From: Musa acuminata AAA Group | Lineage: Eukaryota > Streptophyta > Magnoliopsida > Zingiberales > Musaceae | Reading direction: 5' to 3' | DNA length: 64,000 nt | Assembly (NCBI RefSeq): GCF_036884655.1 | Contig: NC_088345.1 | Location: forward strand, 34,307,501 to 34,371,500 | Part shown: positions 25,049-34,824 of the stretch, piece after piece | Position numbering within the stretch: position 1 is the first letter of the stretch | Layout: every line of letters starts with the position of its first letter | Translations under genes and position numbers: made by a program | Notes under the pieces: generated by a model | Seen by the model: only the letters and a program-made list of their open reading frames with translations | What the model was told of the DNA's origin: nothing | The model's database searches: none

Positions 25049-25360
25049 AATTCTCAGTTTGTATCTAAGTGCAGTTTGCGTCTAAGCGCAGATTGCGTCT
25101 AAGCGCAGTTTTGCGTCTAAGCGCAGATTGCGTCTAAGCGCAGTTTTGCGTCTAAGCGCAGTTTTGCGTCTAAACTCAGATTTACGTCTAAATGCAGATT
25201 TACGTCTAAACGCAGTTTTACGTCTAAACGTAGTTTTACGTCTAAACGCAGATTTACGTCTAAACGCAGTTTTACGTCTAAACGCAGTTTTACGTCTAAA
25301 CGCAGTTTTACGTCTAAACGCAGATTTACGTCTAAACGCAGTTAGACGCAGATTTACGTC
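25049..25360 (-). repeat. 18-bp minisatellite in E 3' LTR
   Basis: Units are of the type TTTTACGTCTAAACGCAG, with 17-bp variants (GCGTCTAAGCGCAGATT) at the left end. It is the same array as in S1, in the other orientation. It lies downstream of the TATA box in transcription order. Confidence 0.9.
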
Positions 25361-26082
25361 TAAACCTTGAAACTAGTTTGTATACTCGCAGAAGGCAGTA
25401 TGCAGTTGAAACCAAGACGTAAACGTGAACTGAAATCTGATAATTGAGCGAAGAAAGCCGATTTACGTCTGAATGCAGTTTTACGTCTAAATGTTGAAAC
25501 TCGTTCGTAAAATCGTAGAGGACAAATTGCAGTTATCAATAGGATTAAAATGTAAGCGTAAACTGCAAGGAAGCTCGTTCGTAAAAGCACGGAAAACAGT
25601 TCTGCAGAATCAAACGTAAACGTAAACTGTAATGTATGAAAATACGAGTTTACGTCTGAATGCAGATTTGGAAGAACAGCACTTAGAACTTGTTCGTGAA
25701 AGCGCAGAGAGCAGTAGTGATGAGGGAGGTTTGCAGTAATGATAAAGTGCTCGAAAGTAAACGCAAACCAGAGATTTAGAGTGGTTCGGTCAGCCTTGAC
25801 CTACTCCACTTTTGGCTTCCTCCACCGATGAGGTTGCCGACGTCAACTAGGTGCCTTCCTTCAATGGGCGAAGGCCAAACTTCCCTCTTACAATTTCTCT
25901 CCTTTTGGCAGGCTTAGGAGACAACCTTTACAGACCTTTCTCTCCTCACTTTACAATTGAAGACTTGAAGAACAGAAGGAGGAGACTTAAAGGCTTTACA
26001 ACACTTTTGAGCTCTTTAGATTCACAGAAAAGATCACGATTTCGGTATATGTCTGTATCTTTTCAGTGCTGAATGGGTGGGG

Positions 26083-26090
26083 TATTTATA
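26083..26090 (-). promoter_or_regulatory. TATA box in E 3' LTR
   Basis: TATTTATA on the plus strand is TATAAATA on the transcribed strand, inside the block GGCCTATAAATACCCC shared by all LTRs here. It lies just downstream of the GC-rich U3 repeats. Confidence 0.75.
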
Positions 26091-26154
26091 GGCCCCAACC
26101 CAATTCAAAATTCGAGCTCAAAACGATCAAATCGATCAAATCCCAGATTTCTGG

Positions 26155-26720
26155 GATCAGGCGGTTGCACCTCTCGACTGGAGAGGTGGCACCGCCTGGC
26201 AGAGCTCGAAGACTGAGCTCTGCCGATTGCTTCTCTCTGCCAGAGCTCGAAGACTGAGCTCGATGGTTGCATCACCTGGCAGAGCTCGAAGACTGAGCTT
26301 GGTGATTGCATCACCTGGCAGAGCTCGAAACAGAGCTCGGTGGTTGCATCACCTGGCAGAGCTCCAAGCTGAGCTCAGGCTGATCCACCTCTCTGCCAGA
26401 GCTCGAAGACTGAGCTTGGTGAATGCATCACCTGGCAGAGCTCGAGACTGAGCTCAGGCTGATGCACCTCTCTGCCAGAGCTCGAAGACTGAGCTCGGTG
26501 GTTGCATCGCCTGGCAGAGCTCGGAACTTGAGCTCTGGCGGTGCAACCTCTTGGCTGGGGCGGTTGCACCTCCCAGCCGTGCAGCCCTGGCGGTTGCACC
26601 TCCTGGCTGGGGCGGTTGCACCTCCCAACCCCACAGCCCAGGCGGTTGCACCTCCTGGCTGGGGCGGTTGCACCTCCCAACCTCGCAGCCCTGGCGGTGG
26701 CACCTCCAGGCTGGAGAGGT
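26155..26720 (-). repeat. GC-rich U3 repeat array in E 3' LTR
   Basis: About a dozen units alternate GGCGGTTGCACCTC or GGTTGCATCACC with CTGGCAGAGCTCGAAGACTGAG. Both strands show long spurious open frames because of this regular composition. The array sits directly upstream of the TATA box. Confidence 0.85.
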
Positions 26721-27585
26721 GGCACCTCTTCACTATTCCAGCTCACTTGGTTTGGCTCCAAACTTGGTCCAAACCAGTCCGAACTTGGGCCTAATTGGCC
26801 CCTACTTGGGTTATAGGATTAACACCTAATCCTAACCCTAATTAACGTGCTAACTATGAATTTAAAGATATTTTCTAAGCTATTACAAAGTCCGCAAGTC
26901 AAGACTTCTTCTAGCGAGCTTCCGGCAAACTTCCGGCGGTCTTCCGATGAACTCTCGGAAACCATTCTGCGGACTCCCGGCAAGCTCCTAGACTTCACGA
27001 TTTGTTCTTAGCGAGTTCCAACGAGCTTCTTCGGCAAGCTCCGATCTTTCTCGGCGAGCTCCGCGAACTCCCAACGAATCTTCGGACTTCCGTCGAACTC
27101 TCGAACTCGCAACAAATCCTTCGCGCTTGACTCCGACACTTTGTTTCGCTTTATGTCTTCATCGTTATCATAGTTAATCCTGCACAATTAAAACAAAACT
27201 TCAATCGAGACAATTAATCCTAAGCAATTAACCAAGTTGTCCGACATGTCATTGGTCCCTCGACGCTTCGTCCGATTCTTCGGCGCATCGTCCTCTCGTG
27301 CAGCCTATTGCCCAATCGGCCAGTTGACTCCGCAACTCCGATATCCTTGGCACAATACCCGCTCTTCTTGGCCCGATGCCCGAGTCCACGGCCCGAAGCC
27401 TTCTGTCGATACGTCGACCGATCCACTGGCCCGACGTCCAATCTTCTGACATGTTCCTTCGGCACAACATGATTTTCCTGCTTTAATTGTCTCATCCTGA
27501 TCGAAGCATCCTGCGTCACTCAAAACGCAGATTAAATCATAAACATATATCAAGTAGTTTCATCATCAAAATACGAGATTCAACA

Positions 27586-29705
27586 ATCTCCCCCTTTTTG
27601 ATGATGACAACCACTTGATGACGGAGTTAAACTTAACTCCCGGAGTTTAAACAAACTCCCCCTATCAATATGCCATATTGATAGAACCTTGAATTCAAAC
27701 TGAATTCAAGTCATTGCAATATTCATCATGAATACTTGCAACACGTCAACATGAACTTATGCATAAACTTATGCATCACATGTCATGTCATCAACATACT
27801 TCTCCCCCTTTGTCATCAACAAAAAGGAGAAGTACTATTATCAAGTGTTTGTGTGTGATATTGGTTCTTCTCTTTGCATGAAGAACATAGTATCAAGTTT
27901 TATCATCATGCAATCTTGGAGCTAGAAGATTTAGCAAGTGTTACATCATGCTTAGAACATTCATGCTATCAAGTTTTAGATATGCAAGTTTTATAGCATA
28001 TAAGATAGCACTTTTGGTAATGTTCAAGATAGCAAGTTCTACATCATGCAAGCTAGCAAATTAGAGATGTTCAAGAAGGCAACTCTTGCTTCTTGAAAAT
28101 TTTGCTCACTTTGCTAGATGCGCAAGTTAGCATTTTTGCCTCTTGAGATAGGCAAGATAGCACATTTGCTTCTTTTGAGATAGCAACTTTTTGCTTCTCT
28201 TTAGACCAACAAGCTAGCAATTTTTACGATATACAAGTTTCACAATATATAAGCTAGCAAAAATTTCGAAAGCAAATGCAAGATAAATTTCTTGTGTAAG
28301 CTCATGATTCTTGCTTCCTATTACAATGTGCAAATTGCAAGTTTTGCTTCTTGAGATATTCAAGATAGTGATGTTCAAGAAGACAATTTTTCTTCTTGAA
28401 ATAAGCAAGTTAGCAATCTTTGCTTCTTAAAATAGGTAAGCTAGCAAATCAAGTTTTTGCATCTTCTTGACTTGTACAAGCTAGCTATCTCCCCCTTTGT
28501 CATTGTCAACAAGGGAAAAACCCTTTACATCAATTTCTAAATCATGACAAAGGTAAGTAATCATTCTTATTTGTGCATCATTATAGTTTCAATGCACAAA
28601 TTCATTAACATTTCATTTCAAAAGATTTATGCATGATACTGAAAAATCAATTATCATCATGAGCATATCAAACATGATATTCAAGCATTCATGATATATC
28701 ATTTTGGCAGCATGATCATAGATATTCAAACGATGGTATCTAGAATTCATTACATCCTATTATGCATGATCATTAACTCCTCATTTGTATTTCATGCATT
28801 ATTTCATTTCATCTCATAAGGAATATCAAGAAGAGTTATTGGATGATGAGATAAATATTTTATGAATACACAGAATATCATAAGTGTTTCATGTATTCAT
28901 ATTATCACATGAAGCATATTATCATTTTTAAGATTCATAACATGAATAACGTTATTACTATTTCATCAAAATCAGTTTCGAGATTCACATAATATCATGA
29001 AATCATTAATCTCGATAAAATGGGAAAAACATTTTCTTTTTAAGTGATTCTTTTAACACATCATAAAAAAGAAAATCTCATTCATAATTCAAGTGATTTA
29101 CAAGATATCATAAATGAATTTATCACTTGTATTTCACCAAAATCGAAAACTCTTAGAGATAGAAAATAATTGAAGCATTTAATCTGATTGAAGAATGATT
29201 CATATTTAAAGTGTAGCATTTGTCAAATCTGAAATCATCAAGTATAACTTTAATATTTTCATTGCAACATTAAGCAAGGTTTCATTGAACATAATTTTGA
29301 ATGATTCTTATAAATGCCTAAAACTTCTTTAGTTTTAATTTATGATTGACTTTATAATAGCATGCACAAATCTTTATTTTTATGTCAAAACCATACATTA
29401 TATTTAATAAACAAAGACAATGAAAAATATCAAGCCTTCCAGACAAAAGCCATGTATCGTCATTGAAAAGCAATATGAAAATCATCAAAATATACATTCT
29501 TGCTTCTCAAGCACATAAATAAGATTAATCTCACTAGGTGTAAAATCATTAGATTTCTATCTTGCATTAACATAAGACATGCAATTTTCATTATCATTTT
29601 CAAGATTACAAGCATGATCATATTTTTGCATTTTCATTGTTAAATTATTAAAAATATAATTTTCAAGAAAATTTAAAGAAAAAGAAAAGTGCATCATGAA
29701 AAGCA
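27586..29705 (-). other. Element E 3' non-coding region, hairpins and polypurine tract
   Basis: The polypurine tract (27586-27600) abuts the LTR. Inverted repeats follow at 27623-27640, 27642-27659, 27663-27683 and 27687-27709. A second purine tract lies near 27802 (CTTCTCCCCCTTTGTCATC) and a third near 28490. Between the last two, at 27900-28480, are GCAAGCTAGCAA-type repeats. The remainder to 29705 is AT-rich without coding signal. Confidence 0.8.
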
Positions 29706-30704
29706 TCATGTAATTTCGAAGTAAATTAGGGGGATTTCGATTACCTCATCATTGTAGGCTGTTAAGGCGTAGTTTGCCGCCTTGCTTTTGTTGACTTTCT
29801 CTTCTTCGGAGGAGCTCGATTCATCCCAATTTTTGTTCTTCTTCTTGCGTTTAAAGCAAGTGGTTCCATTCTTTTTGCTTTTTAATTTTCGTTTCATTTT
29901 AAGTTCACCATCACTTGAGCTTATGCTCGAGTGGTCTTCAAATGTTCTATGTCCCAAATCCTTCCTGTTCTTTGGAAGGTTGGTTTGTTCATCATTGTCC
30001 TCATCACTTGAGTCATCGCTCAAGTGGCATTCATTTGTCCAGAGTTCCAAATCCTTCCTGTTCTTTGGAAGGTGGTTCTCAAGTTCTTCACGTGCATTGC
30101 ACGTCATTTCATATGTGATCAATGAACCAATTAGTTCTTCAAGTGGAAAATGGTTCAAGTTTTTTGATTCTTGAATAGCAGTTACTTTTGAATCCCAAGT
30201 TTTAGAAAGTGAGCGCAAAACTTTGTTAACGAGTTCAAAATCCGAAAAGCTTTTACCAAGTGATTTTAAACCATTGACGATATCCGTAAAACGGGTGTAC
30301 ATGTCAACAACGGTTTCGCTTGGTTTCATATGAAAAAGCTCGAAATCAAGCAGTAGAATATTAACTTTCGAGTCTTTGACTCTACTAGTTCCCTCGTGCG
30401 TGATTTCAAGAGTGCGCCAAATATCGAAAGCCGTTTCACACGTAGAAATCCGATTGAACTCATTTTTGTCCAATGCGCAAAATAAGGCATTCATAGCCTT
30501 TGCGTTTAAAGAAAAATTCTTCTTCTCCAAAACCGACCATTCGTTCATCGGTTTGGAGGGAAGTTGAAAACCGTTTTCAATGATATTCCATAAATCCAGA
30601 TTTAGAGAAATTAAGAAAACTCTCATTCGAGTTTTCCAATAAGTGTAGTCCAATCCGTTAAAGAACGGTGGACGAAAGACCGAACAACCCTCTTGAAAAG
30701 TCAT
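29706..30704 (-). CDS. gag: Gag protein of element E, lacking a zinc knuckle
   Basis: This is a 332-residue intact frame whose ATG lies about 36 bases from the primer site. Residues about 12-30 (FFNGLDYTYWKTRMRVFL) match the DUF4219 start of copia Gag. About 55-200 is the UBN2 capsid-like domain (AMNALFCALDKNEFN, AFDIWRTLEITHEGTSRV, DMYTRFTDIVNGLKSLG, LEELIGSLITYEMT). An acidic and serine-rich linker holds two copies of LPKNRKDL. Where F has a CCHC knuckle this protein has TCFKRKKKNKNWDESSSSEE: the first Cys remains, the second is Arg, and the rest is absent. A basic run replaces it and may bind RNA. It ends IPLIYFEIT, as in element C. Confidence 0.92.
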   Translation of the reverse strand: MTFQEGCSVFRPPFFNGLDYTYWKTRMRVFLISLNLDLWNIIENGFQLPSKPMNEWSVLEKKNFSLNAKAMNALFCALDKNEFNRISTCETAFDIWRTLEITHEGTSRVKDSKVNILLLDFELFHMKPSETVVDMYTRFTDIVNGLKSLGKSFSDFELVNKVLRSLSKTWDSKVTAIQESKNLNHFPLEELIGSLITYEMTCNAREELENHLPKNRKDLELWTNECHLSDDSSDEDNDEQTNLPKNRKDLGHRTFEDHSSISSSDGELKMKRKLKSKKNGTTCFKRKKKNKNWDESSSSEEEKVNKSKAANYALTAYNDEVIEIPLIYFEIT

Positions 30705-30740
30705 TTCTCTCGGGTGTAAAACCGAAATGAGAAATACCCC

Positions 30741-30752
30741 GCTCTGATACCA
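30741..30752 (-). other. Element E primer-binding site (tRNA-iMet)
   Basis: GCTCTGATACCA on the plus strand is an intact complement of the initiator-methionine tRNA 3' end, 2 bp inside the 5' LTR. Confidence 0.92.
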
Positions 30753-30754
30753 AT

Positions 30755-33403
30755 TGTTAGGATCGAGAGCACTAAGAGGGGGGGGGTGAATTAGTGCAGC
30801 GGAAATCTTTCAGCGATTTAAAACCAAAAGCTGCGTTTGTTTAAGAACTATTATGATGCAAAAGCAAATTCTCAGTTTGTATCTAAGTGCAGTTTGCGTC
30901 TAAGCGCAGATTGCGTCTAAGCGCAGTTTTGCGTCTAAGCGCAGATTGCGTCTAAGCGCAGTTTTGCGTCTAAGCGCAGTTTTGCGTCTAAACTCAGATT
31001 TACGTCTAAATGCAGATTTACGTCTAAATGCAGTTTTACGTCTAAACGTAGTTTTACGTCTAAACGCAGATTTACGTCTAAACGCAGTTTTACGTCTAAA
31101 CGCAGTTTTACGTCTAAACGCAGTTTTACGTCTAAACGCAGATTTACGTCTAAACGCAGTTAGACGCAGATTTACGTCTAAACCTTGAAACTAGTTTGTA
31201 TACTCGCAGAAGGCAGTATGCAGTTGAAACCAAGACGTAAACGTGAACTGAAATCTGATAATTGAGCGAAGAAAGCCGATTTACGTCTGAATGCAGTTTT
31301 ACGTCTAAATGTTGAAACTCGTTCGTAAAATCGTAGAGGACAGATTGCAGTTATCAATAGGATTAAAATGTAAGCGTAAACTGCAAGGAAGCTCGTTCGT
31401 AAAAGCACGGAAAACAGTTCTGCAGAATCAAACGTAAACGTAAACTGTAATGTATGAAAATACGAGTTTACGTTTGAATGCAGATTTGGAAGAACAGCAC
31501 TTAGAACTTGTTCGTGAAAGCGCAGAGAGTAGTAGTGATGAGGGAGGTTTGCAGTAATGATAAAGTGCTCGAAAGTAAACGCAAACCAGAGATTTAGAGT
31601 GGTTCGGTCAGCCTTGACCTACTCCACTTTTGGCTTCCTCCACCGATGCGGTTGCCGACGTCAACTAGGTGCCTTCCTTCAATGGGCGAAGGCCAAACTT
31701 CCCTCTTACAATTTCTCTCCTTTTGGCAGGCTTAGGAGACAACCTTTACAGACCTTTCTCTCCTCACTTTACAATTGAAGACTTGAAGAACAGAAGGAGG
31801 AGACTTAAAGGCTTTACAACACTTTTGAGCTCTTTAGATTCACAGAAAAGATCACGATTTCGGTATATGTCTGTATCTTTTCAGTGCTGAATGGGTGGGG
31901 TATTTATAGGCCCCAACCCAATTCAAAATTCGAGCTCAAAACGATCAAATCGATCAAATCCCAGATTTCTGGGATCAGGCGGTTGCACCTCTCGACTGGA
32001 GAGGTGGCACCGCCTGGCAGAGCTCGAAGACTGAGCTCTGCCGATTGCTTCTCTCTGCCAGAGCTCGAAGACTGAGCTCGATGGTTGCATCACCTGGCAG
32101 AGCTCGAAGACTGAGCTTGGTGATTGCATCACCTGGCAGAGCTCGAAACAGAGCTCGGTGGTTGCATCACCTGGCAGAGCTCCAAGCTGAGCTCAGGCTG
32201 ATCCACCTCTCTGCCAGAGCTCGAAGACTGAGCTTGGTGAATGCATCACCTGGCAGAGCTCGAGACTGAGCTCAGGCTGATGCACCTCTCTGCCAGAGCT
32301 CGAAGACTGAGCTCGGTGGTTGCATCGCCTGGCAGAGCTCGGAACTTGAGCTCTGGCGGTGCAACCTCTTGGCTGGGGCGGTTGCACCTCCCAGCCGTGC
32401 AGCCCTGGCGGTTGCACCTCCTGGCTGGGGCGGTTGCACCTCCCAACCCCACAGCCCAGGCGGTTGCACCTCCTGGCTGGGGCGGTTGCACCTCCCAACC
32501 TCGCAGCCCTGGCGGTGGCACCTCCAGGCTGGAGAGGTGGCACCTCTTCACTATTCCAGCTCACTTGGTTTGGCTCCAAACTTGGTCCAAACCAGTCCGA
32601 ACTTGGGCCTAATTGGCCCCTACTTGGGTTATAGGATTAACACCTAATCCTAACCCTAATTAACGTGCTAACTATGAATTTAAAGACATTTTCTAAGCTA
32701 TTACAAAGTCCGCAAGTCAAGACTTCTTCTAGCGAGCTTCCGGCAAACTTCCGGCGGTCTTCCGATGAACTCTCGGAAACCATTCTGCAGACTCCCAGCA
32801 AGCTCCTAGACTTCACGATTTGTTCTTAGCGAGTTCCAACGAGCTTCTTCGGCAAGCTCCGATCTTTCTCGGCGAGCTCCGCGAACTCCCAACGAATCTT
32901 CGGACTTCCGTCGAACTCTCGAACTCGCAACAAATCCTTCGCGCTTGACTCCGACACTTTGTTTCGCTTTATGTCTTCATCGTTATCATAGTTAATCCTG
33001 CACAATTAAAACAAAACTTCAATCGAGACAATTAATCCTAAGCAATTAACCAAGTTGTCCGACATGTCATTGGTCCCTCGACGCTTCGTCCGATTCTTCG
33101 GCGCATCGTCCTCTCGTGCAGCCTATTGCCCAATCGGCCAGTTGACTCCGCAACTCCGATATCCTTGGCACAATACCCGCTCTTCTTGGCCCGATGCCCG
33201 AGTCCACGGCCCGAAGCCTTCTGTCGATACGTCGACCGATCCACTGGCCCGACGTCCAATCTTCTGACATGTTCCTTCGGCACAACATGATTTTCCTGCT
33301 TTAATTGTCTCATCCTGATCGAAGCATCCTGCGTCACTCAAAATGCAGATTAAATCATAAACATATATCAAGTAGTTTCATCATCAAAATACGAGATTCA
33401 ACA
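30755..33403 (-). repeat. Element E 5' LTR
   Basis: It is 2649 bp and nearly identical to 24937-27585. Differences seen by eye include changes near 31028, 31342, 31471, 31530, 31649, 32687, 32789, 32797 and 33344. The 18-bp minisatellite lies at 30867-31178, the TATA box at 31901-31908 and the GC-rich U3 array at 31973-32538. Confidence 0.95.
31901..31908 (-). promoter_or_regulatory. TATA box in E 5' LTR
   Basis: TATTTATA on the plus strand, i.e. TATAAATA on the transcribed strand. It would drive the genomic RNA of E, giving a long R/U5 leader of about 1.1 kb that includes the minisatellite. Confidence 0.75.
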
Positions 33404-33560
33404 CTAAGTATTCGAATAGTTTGAGAGAGAAGTAATTGGGGGTGTAAGGGTTATCTCCTAAACCCGGTAAAAGGAGATTCGAGTTGTAAAAGGTGGTTGG
33501 TCTTCGCCTATTGAAGGAAGACCGATAGTGGATGCTGGTGGCCTCGACGGAAGAGGAATC

Positions 33561-34772
33561 TGTTGAATCTCGGATTTTGATGATGAAATCAATTGATGGG
33601 TTAATTGATCTAATCCATATTATTGAGTTAAGTGTGCAGGATTAACTACGATAACCAGAAAACACAAAGCAAGAATACCGGAGTCAAGATCGATGGACGT
33701 TTAAGAGTCCGAAGAATCGTCGGAGATGCTGCCGGAACCAACCGAGAAGAAATCGGGAACATATCGGAATTTTCGGAAGTTCGCCGAAGAGATCGTCGGA
33801 GGTTCACGGAGATCACCGAGAAGGCTCGGCTACTCGTTAAAGTCATCACAAGATCGGGAGCTTGATGGGAGTCTGTCGGAAGAAGTTCGTCGGAAAGCTC
33901 GCCGAAACAAGACTCGACGTTCGCGGTTGAAAGCTTGCTTAGAATGTGTTTTTGTTATGTAGTTCACTTGTAATTAGGATTAGGATTAAGAGATAATCCT
34001 ATATCCTGGTTAGGGGCCAACTGGGCCCAAAGTCATATATGGTTTGGGCTAAAATTAAGCCAAACCAGTGAAATCAGAGAGCCAGGCGGTGGCACCGCCC
34101 AACTGGGCGGTAGCACCGCCCAGCACCCGAGAGCTGGGCGGTGACACCTCCTGGGCTGGGCGGTTGCACCTCCCAGCACCCGAACGCTGGGCGGTGGCAC
34201 CGCCAGCATCGGGAACCCAAAGAGAATTCAAATTTTGTAGCCCAAAATTTGAATCCTCTTGAGGCCTATAAATACCCCTCAAATCTCAGCTGAGATTACA
34301 ACTTTTGAGAAGCATTTGATTGAGAGAAAAGTCTTAGAAAGTTTTAGCAAGTCTTGTTTTCAATTTGCTAGAGAGTTTTCCTCATTCTTTCTTATTGAAA
34401 ATTTGTAAGAGGTTGAACTGCTTGTAAAAGGTTGTAAGAGGGGTATTTACCCTTCCATTTCAAGAGATTTGCTAGTGGAAGGTGGGAGCCTCATCGAAGA
34501 GGGGCCTCGCAAGTGGATGTAGGTCATTTGACCGAACCACTCTATAATCGGCGTAATCTCTGGTTTGCATTTCATTATTGCTATTTACATTACTGCAAAC
34601 CTTCTTACATGCTTTAGTTCCTTATTACCTTTGCTGCGCAACTTCAAGAATACGCTTTCAAGTTAAGCTTTTCAAGTTCCGTTCTTATCGTACGAAAGAT
34701 TTTTCTAAAACCGAAGTTTTAATCCGCTGCACTAATTCACCCCTCCCTCTTAGTGCCGCTCCGATCGTAACA
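33561..34772 (+). repeat. Element F 5' LTR
   Basis: It runs from TGTTGAATCTCGG to CCGATCGTAACA, 1212 bp. U3 repeats (GGCGGTGGCACCGCC and similar) lie at 34083-34205, the TATA box at 34267-34274, and a CCCTCCCTCTTAG string near the end. Confidence 0.95.
34267..34274 (+). promoter_or_regulatory. TATA box in F 5' LTR
   Basis: TATAAATA in the context GAGGCCTATAAATACCCC, about 60 bp after the last GC-rich U3 repeat. The same box is at 42461-42468 in the 3' LTR. Confidence 0.75.
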
Positions 34773-34774
34773 AG

Positions 34775-34786
34775 TGGTATCAGAGC
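34775..34786 (+). other. Element F primer-binding site (tRNA-iMet)
   Basis: TGGTATCAGAGC is intact and lies 2 bp after the LTR end. Confidence 0.93.
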
Positions 34787-34824
34787 GAGGTTATCTCTCA
34801 TATTTGGTTTAATACCCAAGAGAG

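Larger units (their letters stand above)
24937..27585 (-). repeat. Element E 3' LTR
   Basis: It reads TGTTAGGATCGAGAGCAC to GAGATTCAACA on the plus strand, 2649 bp. Along the transcribed (minus) strand it contains U3, GC-rich repeats (26155-26720), a TATA box (26083-26090), then about 1.1 kb of R/U5 with an 18-bp minisatellite (25049-25360). Confidence 0.95.
24937..33403 (-). mobile_element. Element E: young non-autonomous copia element with Gag only
   Basis: The two LTRs (24937-27585 and 30755-33403) are both 2649 bp and differ at only about nine positions as read by eye. The target duplication CTAAG is perfect (24932-24936 and 33404-33408). The primer site is at 30741-30752 and the polypurine tract at 27586-27600 (minus strand). 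The 3169-bp interior encodes one intact Gag (29706-30704) and no protease, integrase, reverse transcriptase or RNase H. This fits the class known as TR-GAG (terminal repeats plus gag). It must use enzymes supplied by another copia element. Confidence 0.95.

Noticed and set aside
25049..25360. CRISPR-like regular repeat array
   Set aside because: Units are contiguous with no unique spacers, and the sequence is plant retrotransposon LTR.
26375..26829. Several overlapping open frames on both strands rich in Gly, Ala and Pro (same at 32193-32647 and 8243-8641)
   Set aside because: They come from the GC-rich U3 repeats of E-type LTRs, overlap each other in opposite directions and have no domain.
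29782..30174. Plus-strand ORF of 130 codons (Ser/Leu-rich)
   Set aside because: It is the reverse of the intact minus-strand gag of E and has no domain.
33632..33962. ORFs beginning MCRINYD in LTRs (also 7789-8160, 22811-23101, 41826-42059)
   Set aside because: They recur at the same LTR position in several elements and lie in U3 upstream of the TATA box, with frames disrupted differently in each copy.
34775..34786. Possible tRNA gene fragment
   Set aside because: The 12-base match to initiator-methionine tRNA is a primer-binding site next to an LTR; no cloverleaf surrounds it.
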